Notes: generated from the sequence alone by a model not told the origin. A stretch of 32,568 nucleotides of DNA from CALEUX01 sp037439945 (GCA_037439945.1 JBBIVA010000025.1:1-32568); one strand, 5' to 3'; positions 16,990-25,441 are shown, counted from the first letter of the stretch. Made by a program: numbers and translations.

Positions 16990-17580
16990 ATGGATAAACG
17001 ACAATTTTTTAAAACAGGTATAATGGGTTTGGGAGCCTTGGTAATTTCATCAAAAGTTAAGGCATTGGAATATTATCCCAACCATTCTGAGAAAAAATGG
17101 GCTGTGCTTTATGGTACCTGGTGCGGGTCATCCCGTGATGCAGGGATATGGATTTCGGAAGGGATGAATGGAATTGCCAACGTTTTTGATGTCAGGGAAA
17201 AGCCTGATCTTTCAGGTTATGATCATATTATTGTTGGTGGGTCAATACGCTCAGGGAAGGTTCCCGAAATTTTACAACAATTTATTGAAAGTAACAGAAA
17301 TATTTTGAAGGGAAAAGTAAGGGGTTTGTTTGCCGTATGTGGAAACAGAATGCAACCTGTTGATTTAAAACAAAAAACAGACCTGATTGACAATCATTTG
17401 GCAAAATTATGTGGAGTATCAAATGTACCGGCAAAAGTGTTTCTCGGACGTGTAACCTACGGCCTTCTTGATGAAGATTCGCGAAAAATGTTGAAAGGTT
17501 TCAATATGCCGGAATATGATAATTTAAAAAGGTCTGATTGTTTGGCTTTTGGCAAGGAAATTCTTGGATTGGTGAAATAG
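16990..17580 (+). CDS. Flavodoxin-domain protein with Tat-like N-terminal signal
   Basis: Flavodoxin-fold protein of 196 residues. The first 27 residues (MDKRQFFKTGIMGLGALVI, then SSKVKALE) look like a Tat leader, though the twin arginine is Lys-Arg; such leaders are often seen on Bacteroidota exported cofactor proteins. The FMN-phosphate loop is YGTWCGSSRDAG, followed by DLSGYDHIIVGGSIRSGKVP, similar to Flavodoxin_5/HemG-like proteins. It is the last gene of the tight esterase run, 21 bases after the CE1-like gene. Flavodoxins are usually cytoplasmic, so export with esterases is unusual. A redox role on a released phenolic or quinone is speculative. If the leader is not functional it would be an ordinary cytoplasmic flavodoxin. 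Confidence 0.82.
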   Translation: MDKRQFFKTGIMGLGALVISSKVKALEYYPNHSEKKWAVLYGTWCGSSRDAGIWISEGMNGIANVFDVREKPDLSGYDHIIVGGSIRSGKVPEILQQFIESNRNILKGKVRGLFAVCGNRMQPVDLKQKTDLIDNHLAKLCGVSNVPAKVFLGRVTYGLLDEDSRKMLKGFNMPEYDNLKRSDCLAFGKEILGLVK

Positions 17581-17763
17581 ATTTTCTTATAAAAGGAATA
17601 CTATAATATTCAACATACAAACAACCATTGTTTACCATACAACCTTTTAAAACCTGGAACTGTTTAAATATTTAAGTTTATCAAACAGGCATGATACGCT
17701 TAAAAAATAAATAATAAAGAATAGTGTTTCTGCCTTTATTGAGAAGATTTTTTTCGAATGAAA

Positions 17764-17798
17764 CGAGCCCCGGTTGTACGGGACAGGCTATACGGCTC
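17764..17798 (+). repeat. Partial copy of the dispersed GATGAA repeat (5' half)
   Basis: After AATGAAACGAGCC comes a small hairpin (CCCCG with CGGG) inside an outer GAGCC/GGCTC pair, then GGGACAGGCTATACGGC, which matches the GGGACAAGCTATCCGGC block of the copies near 22690 and 22766. The downstream A/T part (TTTTAAATTTATTG) is too diverged to score as the 18-base signature. The first part of this spacer (17581-17763) is AT-rich without visible features. Confidence 0.5.
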
Positions 17799-17821
17799 TA
17801 TTTTAAATTTATTGAAATTGG

Positions 17822-18112
17822 CTGTTAGGCGATAACTCCAAAGTTAGGTTGACGGTGGTTGTTCCAACCAAGTTGGTGAGTGAGTGTGTTGGCCTTGGCA
17901 AAACGGCGAACCAGCGTTTGGGTCAAGGCCGTTCGGGTAGTTTTTCCGCAAAGGGGCTTGCCAACTTTGCCTGAAAAACAAGCAATCGGGCAAGGCGGGT
18001 TGAAGCGTTGTTTTGCATAGACTTTCTTTGATTCCTTTTTTGTGTCATGACAAAAAGGTGATTGGGGTTTGGGGCCACGCCCCATATACGTTTCTTGCAT
18101 ATCGGCTAAACG
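17822..18112 (-). other. G/C-rich block with an open frame of doubtful coding status
   Basis: This stretch is clearly richer in G and C than everything around it. The minus strand carries a 91-codon open frame (18100-17825) rich in Pro, Lys, Arg and Cys, including GRGPKPQSPFCHDTKKESK and RFNPPCPIACFSGKVGKP. It matches no domain I know and has a low-complexity, unstructured look. Similar unexplained short frames occur as dispersed repeats in Bacteroidota, as I recall, so a non-coding repeat is the more likely reading. CCTTTTTTGTGTCATGAC with its near-complement forms a palindrome near 18027-18051. A small protein cannot be excluded. Confidence 0.45.
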
Positions 18113-18118
18113 CTTAAT

Positions 18119-18372
18119 TCAAAAAAATTATTTACAGATGAAATGTCCAGTAATGGCACACGCCGATCTAAATTATTAAACCTCAACATCATGGATATTC
18201 CATTTGACCTTAAAAAATAAATTTCAACACATGAAACGAGCCATGTCGAACGTTTCGACACACAGGCCCATAGCTTGTCCCGATTTATCGGGAATTATTG
18301 GCGAGTTCCCCCGATAAGTCGGGGCAGGCAATCTGGCCGTTAAAAAACAAATTATTAACAGATGAAAAAGTA
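18119..18372 (+). repeat. Dispersed GATGAA repeat cluster, two copies with inverted hairpins
   Basis: The signature AAATTATTTACAGATGAA ends at 18142 and AAATTATTAACAGATGAA ends at 18366, just before the carboxylesterase gene. Between them lie three hairpins: TGTCGAA with TTCGACA (about 18244-18260), CCCGA/TCGGG (18279-18292) and CCCCGA/TCGGGG (18309-18324). The segment ATAGCTTGTCCCGAT is the reverse complement of the ATCGGGACAAGCTAT block in the 22760 copy, so the module is partly inverted here. No gene is visible in this stretch. Confidence 0.65.
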
Positions 18373-18409
18373 AATGTTAACACAAATTCACACCTTAAAA
18401 TTAGTTACT

Positions 18410-20086
18410 ATGCAAATTGAAAAAAACACTCAAAGTAAAGCAGTTATGTTATTAATTGGCATACCACTGTTTATGGCTTTAATTTGGGGTTGTGGCATGC
18501 AAAACCGGGAAACAGCCACATGTGATGAGCAGCAGCTTTTAGTGGGAGATGACATAGCTGTTGCACAAACCCAATACGGTAAAGTTCAGGGTTTTATACT
18601 ACGGGGTATTTATAATTTCAGGGGTATACCCTATGGGGCTGATACAGGAGGCAAAAACCGTTTTATGCCACCTGTTGAGCCACAACCCTGGGAAGGAGCT
18701 TTGCCGGCAGTATGGTGGGGAAACACTGCCCCGCAAATAATGGATAACCGTTATGCCAATTCATGGGCTTCTTTTGTTGACCATTGGAATTATGATGATG
18801 TAAGTGAAGATTGCCTTAAGTTAAATATATGGACTCCGGCATTAAATGATGGTAAAAAACGTGATGTGCTTGTTTGGTTGCATGGAGGCGGTTACACTAA
18901 CGGCAATGGTATTGAGCAGGATGGCTATGACGGAGAAAATTTATCACGGAAAGGCGATATAGTTTTTGTTTCTATCAATCACAGGCTGGGGCCCATAGGT
19001 TTTTCAGATTTATCAGCTGTTGGTAGCGCGAATTATGCTCAATCTGGAAATGTTGGAGCACTGGATATGGTTGCTGCACTTAAATGGGTAAATAAAAATA
19101 TTGCCAGTTTCGGAGGAAACCCTGATAATGTTACCATAATGGGACAATCAGGTGGAGGTGCAAAAGTATGTGTTATTACAGCAATGCCCGCTGCAAAAGG
19201 ATTATTTCATAAGGCGGTTCCATTAAGCGGCTCAACAACCAGGGCAATGAACCAGGATGTTTCAAAAAAAATTGGAGAATATATAGTTAAGGAGGCGGGT
19301 TTAAAACCGGGAGAAATTGAAAAACTCCAGGAAATGCCATGGAAGGATTATATTCATTTGGCCAATGCGGCAGCCAGGAAATTTGCTGAGGAAAACAAGG
19401 GAAATAATATGATGCGTGGTGGTTTTAGTCCGGTTGCCGATGGTATTGTGTTGCCCAAAGAGCAGTTTTACAGTGAATCTGATGGTTTATCTTCTGATGT
19501 TCCAATGCTTATATGTTCTACATTCCATGAGTGGTCAATGAGCCGGAATAATCCGGAACTGGAAAATATTTCAGATGAAAAGGCGGTTGAAATGTTGAAA
19601 ATGAGAGCAGGTTTTGGGGGTGGTTTGGGTGAAAAAGCCCAGGATGTTTATAATGCCTATGCAAAGGTTTTCCCAAAAGCAAAACCAATTGAAATTATGG
19701 TATTGATTGCCAGTAGCCGAAAAGGTGTTATTGAAACTGCTAATGCAAAGTTAAACCAGAAAGCACCGGTTTATGTGGCATGGTTCGGATGGGAACCGCC
19801 AATGTTTAATAATAGAATGCGTGCTTTTCACTGCCTCGATATTTGCTTTTGGTTTGCAAATACTGATCGAATGCTTACACATACTGGTGGTGGTAAAAAA
19901 CCCCGCATGTTGGCCAATAAAATGTCGGATGCCTTGCTAAGATTTATGAAAAGCGGGAATCCTAATGGCCCGGGGCTGCCAAATTGGCCCAAGTATAGTA
20001 CAGATTTGGGAGAAACAATGGTACTTAACGATGTTTCAGAAGTGCTTAACGATCCCGACAGGGAGGCACGTACTTTATTACCTTAA
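18410..20086 (+). CDS. Type-B carboxylesterase lipoprotein
   Basis: Carboxylesterase-lipase (COesterase) family enzyme, 558 residues from the ATG at 18410; an ATG at 18374 would only lengthen the leader. The hydrophobic signal ends in a lipobox-like IWGC, so it is probably a lipoprotein facing the periplasm or surface. Family features in order: GKVQGF and FRGIPYG, WLHGGGY (oxyanion hole), GQSGGGAKV with nucleophile Ser247, TFHEW with Glu374 and RAFHCLDICFWF with His474. This Ser-Glu-His triad is complete. Such enzymes cleave varied carboxyl esters and some Bacteroidota members act on acylated glycans. Placed between the esterase operon and the GH3 gene, it is the fourth esterase of this locus, although the repeat-rich spacer upstream suggests its own transcript. 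Confidence 0.92.
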   Translation: MQIEKNTQSKAVMLLIGIPLFMALIWGCGMQNRETATCDEQQLLVGDDIAVAQTQYGKVQGFILRGIYNFRGIPYGADTGGKNRFMPPVEPQPWEGALPAVWWGNTAPQIMDNRYANSWASFVDHWNYDDVSEDCLKLNIWTPALNDGKKRDVLVWLHGGGYTNGNGIEQDGYDGENLSRKGDIVFVSINHRLGPIGFSDLSAVGSANYAQSGNVGALDMVAALKWVNKNIASFGGNPDNVTIMGQSGGGAKVCVITAMPAAKGLFHKAVPLSGSTTRAMNQDVSKKIGEYIVKEAGLKPGEIEKLQEMPWKDYIHLANAAARKFAEENKGNNMMRGGFSPVADGIVLPKEQFYSESDGLSSDVPMLICSTFHEWSMSRNNPELENISDEKAVEMLKMRAGFGGGLGEKAQDVYNAYAKVFPKAKPIEIMVLIASSRKGVIETANAKLNQKAPVYVAWFGWEPPMFNNRMRAFHCLDICFWFANTDRMLTHTGGGKKPRMLANKMSDALLRFMKSGNPNGPGLPNWPKYSTDLGETMVLNDVSEVLNDPDREARTLLP

Positions 20087-20155
20087 CGGCTTTTTTTCAG
20101 GGTAAAGCACCCCGATTATTATATAATAATATTAACCGATTAAAAAAGTAAAAAT

Positions 20156-22597
20156 ATGATAAATATGTTTAGTAAGATAAATAGACGGCTTTTATTTGTG
20201 CCCTTAATTTTAACCGCAACTTTTATAAATGGGTGTAAATCTCAGGAAGCAGTAAATGAGAAAATTGTGAAAACTATTCTCGAATCAATGACCTTAAAAG
20301 AAAAGGCTCAACTTGTAATTGGTACCGGAATGTTTTTTGAGCTGCCCGATTCAATTGCCGCTATGTTTCCCGGCAGCAACCGCATGGCCGACCCAAATGA
20401 TTCTGTATATTCAGCAATGGTGGCCAAAATCAGAAAATTTGTGCCAGGGGCGGCCGGCAATACTGCCGAGTTTTTAAGTAAAGGAATTACTACACAGGTT
20501 TTAGCCGATGGCCCGGCCGGATTACGTATTCAACCCAGGCGTAAGAACGATGAAAAAACATACTATTGCACTGCATTTCCTATCGCAACAGTCCTTTCAT
20601 CAACCTGGGATGTTGACCTCGTTTACAAGGTAGGCCAGGCAATGGGTAACGAAGTTTTGGAATATGGGGTTGATATATTGTTGGCCCCCGGAATGAATAT
20701 TCATCGCGACCCGTTGTGTGGAAGAAATTTTGAGTATTATTCGGAAGACCCTTTGATTACAGGCAAAATGGCTGCTGCAATGGTTTCCGGGGTTCAGTCG
20801 AATGGTGTTGGAACTTCAATTAAGCATTATGCTGCTAATAACCAGGAAACCAACCGTATGTCGGTAAATACCATTGTTAGTGAAAGAGCCCTTCGTGAAA
20901 TTTATCTGAAAGGGTTTGAAATTGCAGTTAAAGAATCACAACCATGGACTGTTATGTCAGCATACAATAAGGTTAACGGAGAATACGCTTCAGAAAGTCA
21001 TGATCTGCTTACCTCAATTCTTCGGAATGACTGGGGTTTTAAAGGATATGTAATGACCGACTGGGGTGGTGGAAGCGATGTGGTTAAACAAATGGTGGCC
21101 GGCAATGATTTAATTATGCCAGGGCAGCCCAATCAAATTAAAACTATTATCGATGCCGTGGAAGGTGGTAAACTCGATGTTGCCGTGTTGGATAAAAATG
21201 TTGCAAGAATTTTAGGAATTATGTTGAAAAGCCCGAAATATAAGGGGTATCAATATAGCAGCAAACCCGATTTAAGCGCTCATGCAAAAGTAACAAGACA
21301 GGCAGCTACTGATGGTATGGTCCTGCTCGAAAACCGCAATAATACCCTGCCCATTAAAAAAGATGTAGTTAAAATCGCAGCTTTCGGAAATACTTCATAT
21401 GACATAATTTCGGGGGGTACTGGAAGCGGTGATGTTAATGAAGCCTATACAATTTCAATGATTCACGGCCTTGAAGAAGCAGGGTTTACTGCTGATTCTG
21501 AACTCAGGACAATATATGAAGCATTTATTAAGGAATCACGTGCAAAGCAAGGTAAATCAAGTAACTGGTTAACAGCGCTTATGGGAGGAAAAGAACCTGT
21601 TGCCGAAATGAAAATTTCAAAGGAACTGGCCCAACAAATGGCAGGGAATAATGATATAGCAATTATAACAATTGGGCGCAATTCAGGTGAAGGCGGAGAC
21701 CGTAAGCCTGAAGAAGGAGATTTTTACCTTAATACGGTTGAAAAGGAATTAATTGAACTGGTATCTGATGCTTTTAAAACAAAAGGAAAGAAAACTGTTG
21801 TTATTCTTAATATCGGAGGGCCAATTGAAACAAAAAGCTGGAGTGCAATTCCTGATGCAGTTTTGCTGGCATGGCAACCAGGCCAGGAAGCTGGAAATTC
21901 TGTGATGGATGTATTAACCGGAAGGGTTAATCCCTCAGGCAGGTTGCCTGTAACATTTCCAATATCTTACGATGATGCCCCTACCAAAAATAATTTTCCT
22001 GGTGTAGCTGTAGTTGAAGGTAATGAAGATGACAGGCCCGACTTATCAGGTTTCTCATTTATGAGAAGAGTTCCCTGGCAGGTTATTTATGAAGAAGATA
22101 TTTATGTTGGATACCGTTATTATAATACCTTTAAAGTTGGTGTAGCCTACGAGTTTGGATATGGGTTATCCTACACATCGTTTGAAATGTCAGATCTTAA
22201 GCTAAGCAGTAATTATTTTAAAGGAAAAATCAATGTTTCTGTAACTGTAAAAAATACAGGAAATGTTGACGGACGTGAAGTTGCCCAGATTTATCTGTCA
22301 AAACCTCAGGCAAAATCGGCAAAGCCGGTTCTTGAACTAATAGCATTTGCCAAAACCAAACTTCTTAAACCAGGTGAATCACAGGTGTTAAATTTTGTGG
22401 TTGAGCCTGTTTCGCTTGCATCATTTAATGAAAATGACTCAGCCTGGTTGGCCGAAGCAGGTAAATATGAGATAAATGTCGGAACTTCGGTAAATAATAT
22501 TATTGCAAAAGGAAGTTTCAATCTTAAAACCGACCTTGTGGTTGAAAAAGTATCAAAAGCTTTAGTACCAAAACAAGAGATTAATAAATTGAAATGA
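20156..22597 (+). CDS. GH3 family beta-glycosidase lipoprotein (beta-glucosidase/xylosidase-like)
   Basis: Glycoside hydrolase family 3 enzyme of 813 residues, an exported lipoprotein (signal ending INGC). The N-terminal TIM-barrel has DGPAGLR, APGMNIHRDPLCGRNFEYYSEDP, GVGTSIKHYAANNQE and the nucleophile motif VMTDWGG with Asp302. The C-terminal sandwich carries NSGEGGDR with Glu512 as likely acid/base. The terminal fibronectin-III-like domain (VTVKNTGNVDGREVAQIY) is complete. The general form is that of beta-glucosidases acting on beta-glucosides or beta-xylosides. It is the only glycoside hydrolase in the window, so either its substrate is short or other enzymes are encoded elsewhere. Linkage specificity is not readable from sequence. 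Confidence 0.95.
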   Translation: MINMFSKINRRLLFVPLILTATFINGCKSQEAVNEKIVKTILESMTLKEKAQLVIGTGMFFELPDSIAAMFPGSNRMADPNDSVYSAMVAKIRKFVPGAAGNTAEFLSKGITTQVLADGPAGLRIQPRRKNDEKTYYCTAFPIATVLSSTWDVDLVYKVGQAMGNEVLEYGVDILLAPGMNIHRDPLCGRNFEYYSEDPLITGKMAAAMVSGVQSNGVGTSIKHYAANNQETNRMSVNTIVSERALREIYLKGFEIAVKESQPWTVMSAYNKVNGEYASESHDLLTSILRNDWGFKGYVMTDWGGGSDVVKQMVAGNDLIMPGQPNQIKTIIDAVEGGKLDVAVLDKNVARILGIMLKSPKYKGYQYSSKPDLSAHAKVTRQAATDGMVLLENRNNTLPIKKDVVKIAAFGNTSYDIISGGTGSGDVNEAYTISMIHGLEEAGFTADSELRTIYEAFIKESRAKQGKSSNWLTALMGGKEPVAEMKISKELAQQMAGNNDIAIITIGRNSGEGGDRKPEEGDFYLNTVEKELIELVSDAFKTKGKKTVVILNIGGPIETKSWSAIPDAVLLAWQPGQEAGNSVMDVLTGRVNPSGRLPVTFPISYDDAPTKNNFPGVAVVEGNEDDRPDLSGFSFMRRVPWQVIYEEDIYVGYRYYNTFKVGVAYEFGYGLSYTSFEMSDLKLSSNYFKGKINVSVTVKNTGNVDGREVAQIYLSKPQAKSAKPVLELIAFAKTKLLKPGESQVLNFVVEPVSLASFNENDSAWLAEAGKYEINVGTSVNNIIAKGSFNLKTDLVVEKVSKALVPKQEINKLK

Positions 22598-22648
22598 ACA
22601 TGTTTGTAAAATAAACACCTTGTTCCCGCTTTTCGGGAAACAATTATG

Positions 22649-22678
22649 AAACTCGCCCCTATTGTTCAGGGCGGGTTT
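22649..22678 (+). terminator. Likely terminator after the GH3 gene
   Basis: AAACTCGCCC pairs with GGGCGGGTTT (one G-U pair) around a 10-base loop, with the 3' arm running into TTTCTCT. A weaker hairpin (TTGTTCCCG with CGGGAAACAA, 22620-22643) lies just before it. It sits 52 bases after the GH3 stop. It may also be the 5' part of the adjacent repeat. Confidence 0.55.
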
Positions 22679-22680
22679 CT

Positions 22681-22813
22681 CTGCCGTATGGGGACAAGCT
22701 ATCCGGCCTTAATCAAAAAATTATTTACGGGTGAAAATTCATCATCCGAGTTCTGCCGTAATATCGGGACAAGCTATCCCACCTTATACTAAAAATTATT
22801 TACGGATGAAATA
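22681..22813 (+). repeat. Tandem pair of the dispersed GATGAA repeat
   Basis: Two direct copies with a 72-base period. Both begin CTGCCGTA, continue with GGGACAAGCTATCC, and end with the signature AAATTATTTACGGGTGAA (22718-22735) or AAATTATTTACGGATGAA (22793-22810). These are the best-preserved copies in the window. They lie downstream of the GH3 gene and contain no ORF. Confidence 0.75.
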
Positions 22814-22903
22814 ATACTGATTTGTTAGCCTTAGGATTGCTGATTATAACGGTTATCTGTTTTTCTTAATAAAAAATAAACCCAAATTTGTCTTTAGCCA
22901 TTT

Positions 22904-23054
22904 TTTCTAATGACCGTCATTAGAAATTAATAGTCTTAAGTTATTTATTACATGCCTTCTATTTTGACAAATCGCTAAAGAAAAACTAAAAATTTGTAAT
23001 CAGAAATGCTTACAAATTAAGTTTTTCTAAAGCAGCCTGTACCGACTATTCGGT
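22904..23054 (+). repeat. Cluster of three hairpins upstream of the second breakpoint repeat
   Basis: Three inverted repeats in 150 bases. TTTCTAATGA-CCG-TCATTAGAAA (22904-22926) is perfect and shares TTTCTAATGAC with the hairpin repeat that follows at 23060. A longer one pairs 22975-22999 (CTAAAGAAAAACT...) with 23010-23032 (...AGTTTTTCTAAAG) around a 10-base loop. A small one is ACCGA-CTAT-TCGGT (23041-23054). The whole 22814-23059 stretch holds no gene. Confidence 0.65.
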
Positions 23055-23059
23055 AGGGT

Positions 23060-23114
23060 TAATCCCGGCTATGTCATTAGTTCATTGCCTTTCTAATGAC
23101 TAATCCGGGATTAA
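23060..23114 (+). repeat. Hairpin repeat, copy 2 (gene-breakpoint repeat)
   Basis: Same element and same orientation as the window start, with 49 of the first 50 bases identical. Arms beginning TAATCCCGG and ending CCGGGATTA pair at 18 of 21 positions around a loop containing TTCATTGCC. It ends where recognisable lactonase coding sequence begins, replacing the 5' part of that gene. No target-site duplication was evident by eye. Confidence 0.75.
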
Positions 23115-23935
23115 TAATAAATCAGGGGCATTATCAATTATTGAGAGTGTTTCTACCGGAGGGTCAAGTTCATGCTATATTTCTGTAGTTGGTAAGGGTA
23201 AGGTTGCTTTTGCCAACTATTCCTCGGGCGATGTTTCTTTTGCTTCATTTAATAAATATGGCAAATTTACAGGCCAGGCTGTTACATTTAAGCACAAAGT
23301 TTCAGGGCCTCATGAAAACAGGCAAAATGGGCCCCATGCACACTCGGTATTACCCGATAAAAAAAAGGAATATATTTACGCAGCTGATTTGGGAGCCGAT
23401 AAATTGTTTGTATATAAAATAGGGAATGGTTCTGTTTCTATGGTTACCCAAATAAAAGTAAATCAGGGGGCCGGGGCTCGTCATTTCGACTTTTTTCCTT
23501 CGGGAAAAATTATGGCATCATTAAATGAACTACAAAATTCGGTTGATATTTTTGAACGGGATGAAAAAGGAATATTCTCAAAAAAAAACACAAACTATTT
23601 CATTTTTGCCCGATTCACTCCATAGTAGTAATTCCTCTGCTGATATACATTTTTCAGATGATGGGAAAAATCTATATGCCTCAGTACGCGGGATTAATCA
23701 AATAAAAGTATTGGCAGTTAGTACCGACCAAAAATCTGTTACATTGACAGGATCAGAAGGAAATGGTATTAACTGGCCCAGGAACTTTACTCTTGATCCT
23801 ACAGGTAAGTTTTTGCCTGTGGCCAACCAAAAAGGGAATGATATAATAGTGTTTTACCGCGATAAAAACACAGGAATGATTTCACCGGCCTCAAAAAAAA
23901 TTGAATTAAGTATGCCCGTTTGTCTTAAATTCTAA
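23113..23935 (+). pseudogene. Lactonase family (6-phosphogluconolactonase-like beta-propeller), truncated and frameshifted
   Basis: Remnant of a seven-bladed propeller lactonase (pfam Lactonase/YkgB type). The first frame (23113 to about 23586) reads NKSGALSIIESVSTGGSSSC, ISVVGKGKVAFANYSSGDV, GPHAHSVLPDKKKEYIYAAD and GARHFDFFPSGKIMASLNEL. At a run of nine A (23580-23588) the frame shifts by one base; with eight A the reading continues as TQTISFLPDSLHSSNSSADI, HFSDDGKNLYASVRG, NWPRNFTLDPTGKFLPVAN and the normal family end PVCLKF. Roughly the first 80-130 residues, including the start and signal peptide, are missing where the hairpin repeat sits. The stop codon is 1 base from the end of the convergent gene. 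The A-run shift alone could be a sequencing error; the missing 5' end could not. Confidence 0.85.
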
Positions 23936-23936
23936 T

Positions 23937-25019
23937 TCAGGGCATAACAAATTTAACACTTATGGCACAATGATCCGAAAGGGGGATTGTATAATACCCC
24001 CCGTTGTCGGTTGATTGGTAAGTAATATGGCTGCCGGGGACAAAATCAGCGTTTGTAAACAAGTAATCGAGCTTTCTGTTCCAGTACCCGTTTCCATCAA
24101 CTGTGTGCGTAAAAAATTTAGAATTATCAGCCTGATATTCCATTAAGGGAACGGCTGCATTAAAATGGTGATAGAAAGGTTCCATCCAAAGGGTTTCGCC
24201 CGAATAATCATCAGCATCGAATTCACTTTTATCACAAACTGAATCGGGGAATTTACGTGTAATTAACGTGCCAGGAGGTAAGGCATTAAAATCGCCACCA
24301 ATAATGAAGGTCGATTTAAGGCTGTCGAGTTTTTGAAGATGGGAAAATATTTTTTCCAACTGGTTTTTTTTTGTTCCATCCTTGGCATAGGGTTCAGTGT
24401 GAGTGGTAAGCAACACCAATGGTTTGCCATTTATAACAGTTTTGCACTCCAGAACACATCGTCTCAGGTAAAAGTATTTTAAAATAAAATTTTGTTTTTT
24501 GATACGGGGCAGGGAAATTATTCCGGCTTCTTGTAATGGCCATCGGCTTAGAATTGCCAGCCCTGAATTCATTTTCCCCAAGCTGTCTGATGGTATATGT
24601 AAAGATTTCCATTGTGGCGCGTAAACAGCATAATTTAAGTGCGTATTGTTTAAAAGCCATTGAACCTGGTCAACAAATGCACTACGCTTACTATCCCGGT
24701 CAACTTCCTGGATAAATAAAATATCGGGCCTGGTATTGGATACAAAATCTCCTATTCCTCCAAGGTTTTGCATTACCTCCTGTCCTGTCATTAAGGAACG
24801 TTTTCCAAAACAATCGAAGAAAAAATTAATCCGCGCCCCACCAAATTTAATGTTCCATGTCATTACCAGAAGAGTGTCTTTTTCAGGCGGGTATGAAATG
24901 CTTTCTGATGTGTAGTAAATAACATCAGACTCCCCTATGCGGTTTTTAAATGGGTCGCTTAAAACAACTATTATGGCTACAAGAACCAGTATCAATATAG
25001 AAACTACAAATTTCCGCAT
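23937..25019 (-). CDS. Membrane-anchored or exported endonuclease/exonuclease/phosphatase-fold protein
   Basis: EEP-superfamily protein of 360 residues with an N-terminal hydrophobic anchor (residues about 4-20). The metal and catalytic motifs are all present: MTWNIKFGG (Asn56), FIQEVD (Glu105), IGGDFNALP (Asp and Asn), RKLDYLF (Asp) and LSDHCAI (Asp349, His350). Relatives include DNases, sphingomyelinases and inositol phosphatases; without further subfamily marks the substrate stays open. It is convergent with the lactonase pseudogene, nearly touching it. The insert FFFDCFGKRSLMTGQEVMQN between the first two motifs is characteristic of some Bacteroidota members, as I recall. It appears intact. 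Confidence 0.9.
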   Translation of the reverse strand: MRKFVVSILILVLVAIIVVLSDPFKNRIGESDVIYYTSESISYPPEKDTLLVMTWNIKFGGARINFFFDCFGKRSLMTGQEVMQNLGGIGDFVSNTRPDILFIQEVDRDSKRSAFVDQVQWLLNNTHLNYAVYAPQWKSLHIPSDSLGKMNSGLAILSRWPLQEAGIISLPRIKKQNFILKYFYLRRCVLECKTVINGKPLVLLTTHTEPYAKDGTKKNQLEKIFSHLQKLDSLKSTFIIGGDFNALPPGTLITRKFPDSVCDKSEFDADDYSGETLWMEPFYHHFNAAVPLMEYQADNSKFFTHTVDGNGYWNRKLDYLFTNADFVPGSHITYQSTDNGGYYTIPLSDHCAISVKFVMP

Positions 25020-25114
25020 AATTTATAATTTTAGAAAGAGTAAATTTCTATAAAAAGCTTCTGAAAAACAATTGAAATTTTACATTGAATAATGATTCTC
25101 AATCTTCATTTTCT

Positions 25115-25232
25115 AATTAATTAAAAATTTTTAATTAATTATTCGTTGCCGGATAAACCCCAAATAATCATTTACTCTGGTTTGCGGTAATTTCTTGACA
25201 ATGTAATTGCTTATACCGATCTTTATTTGGGG
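25115..25232. other. Two inverted repeats in the 25020-25441 spacer
   Basis: A perfect 26-base A/T palindrome (13+13: AATTAATTAAAAA and its complement) lies at 25115-25140. Directly after it, CCCCAAATAA (25158-25167) and TTATTTGGGG (25223-25232) form a perfect 10-base inverted repeat around 55 bases. The flanking genes are divergent, so this is a promoter-bearing spacer and a regulatory role is possible. No ORF or known RNA was recognised. Confidence 0.5.
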
Positions 25233-25441
25233 CAAAGTAATATAATTATAGTTATATTTTTTTTCGTGTAAATAATCCAACCTGAAAAATGTAAATACAG
25301 GGTTAAGATTTTATGCAGCAATTTGAAAAGCACATATTAATTGTTCTTTCAAATTGACCCAGATGTAAACGAATTTTTGGAAAAGAAAGAAAGTTTTGTA
25401 AACACCATTTTGCAATATTTACAATAAAATATGAATATACT

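Noticed and set aside
15283..17580. A split flavodiiron protein (MBL plus flavodoxin)
   Set aside because: The MBL gene has an export signal and the HxHxDH zinc motif rather than the flavodiiron HxExDH set, and an esterase gene separates the two.
17815..18112. Integron-type attC site (GTTAGGC-like core near 17822)
   Set aside because: Only one core-like word was seen, with no matching partner core, no cassette array and no integrase gene.
22681..22813. CRISPR array
   Set aside because: Only two tandem units with similar, not variable, sequence between them, and no cas genes in the window.
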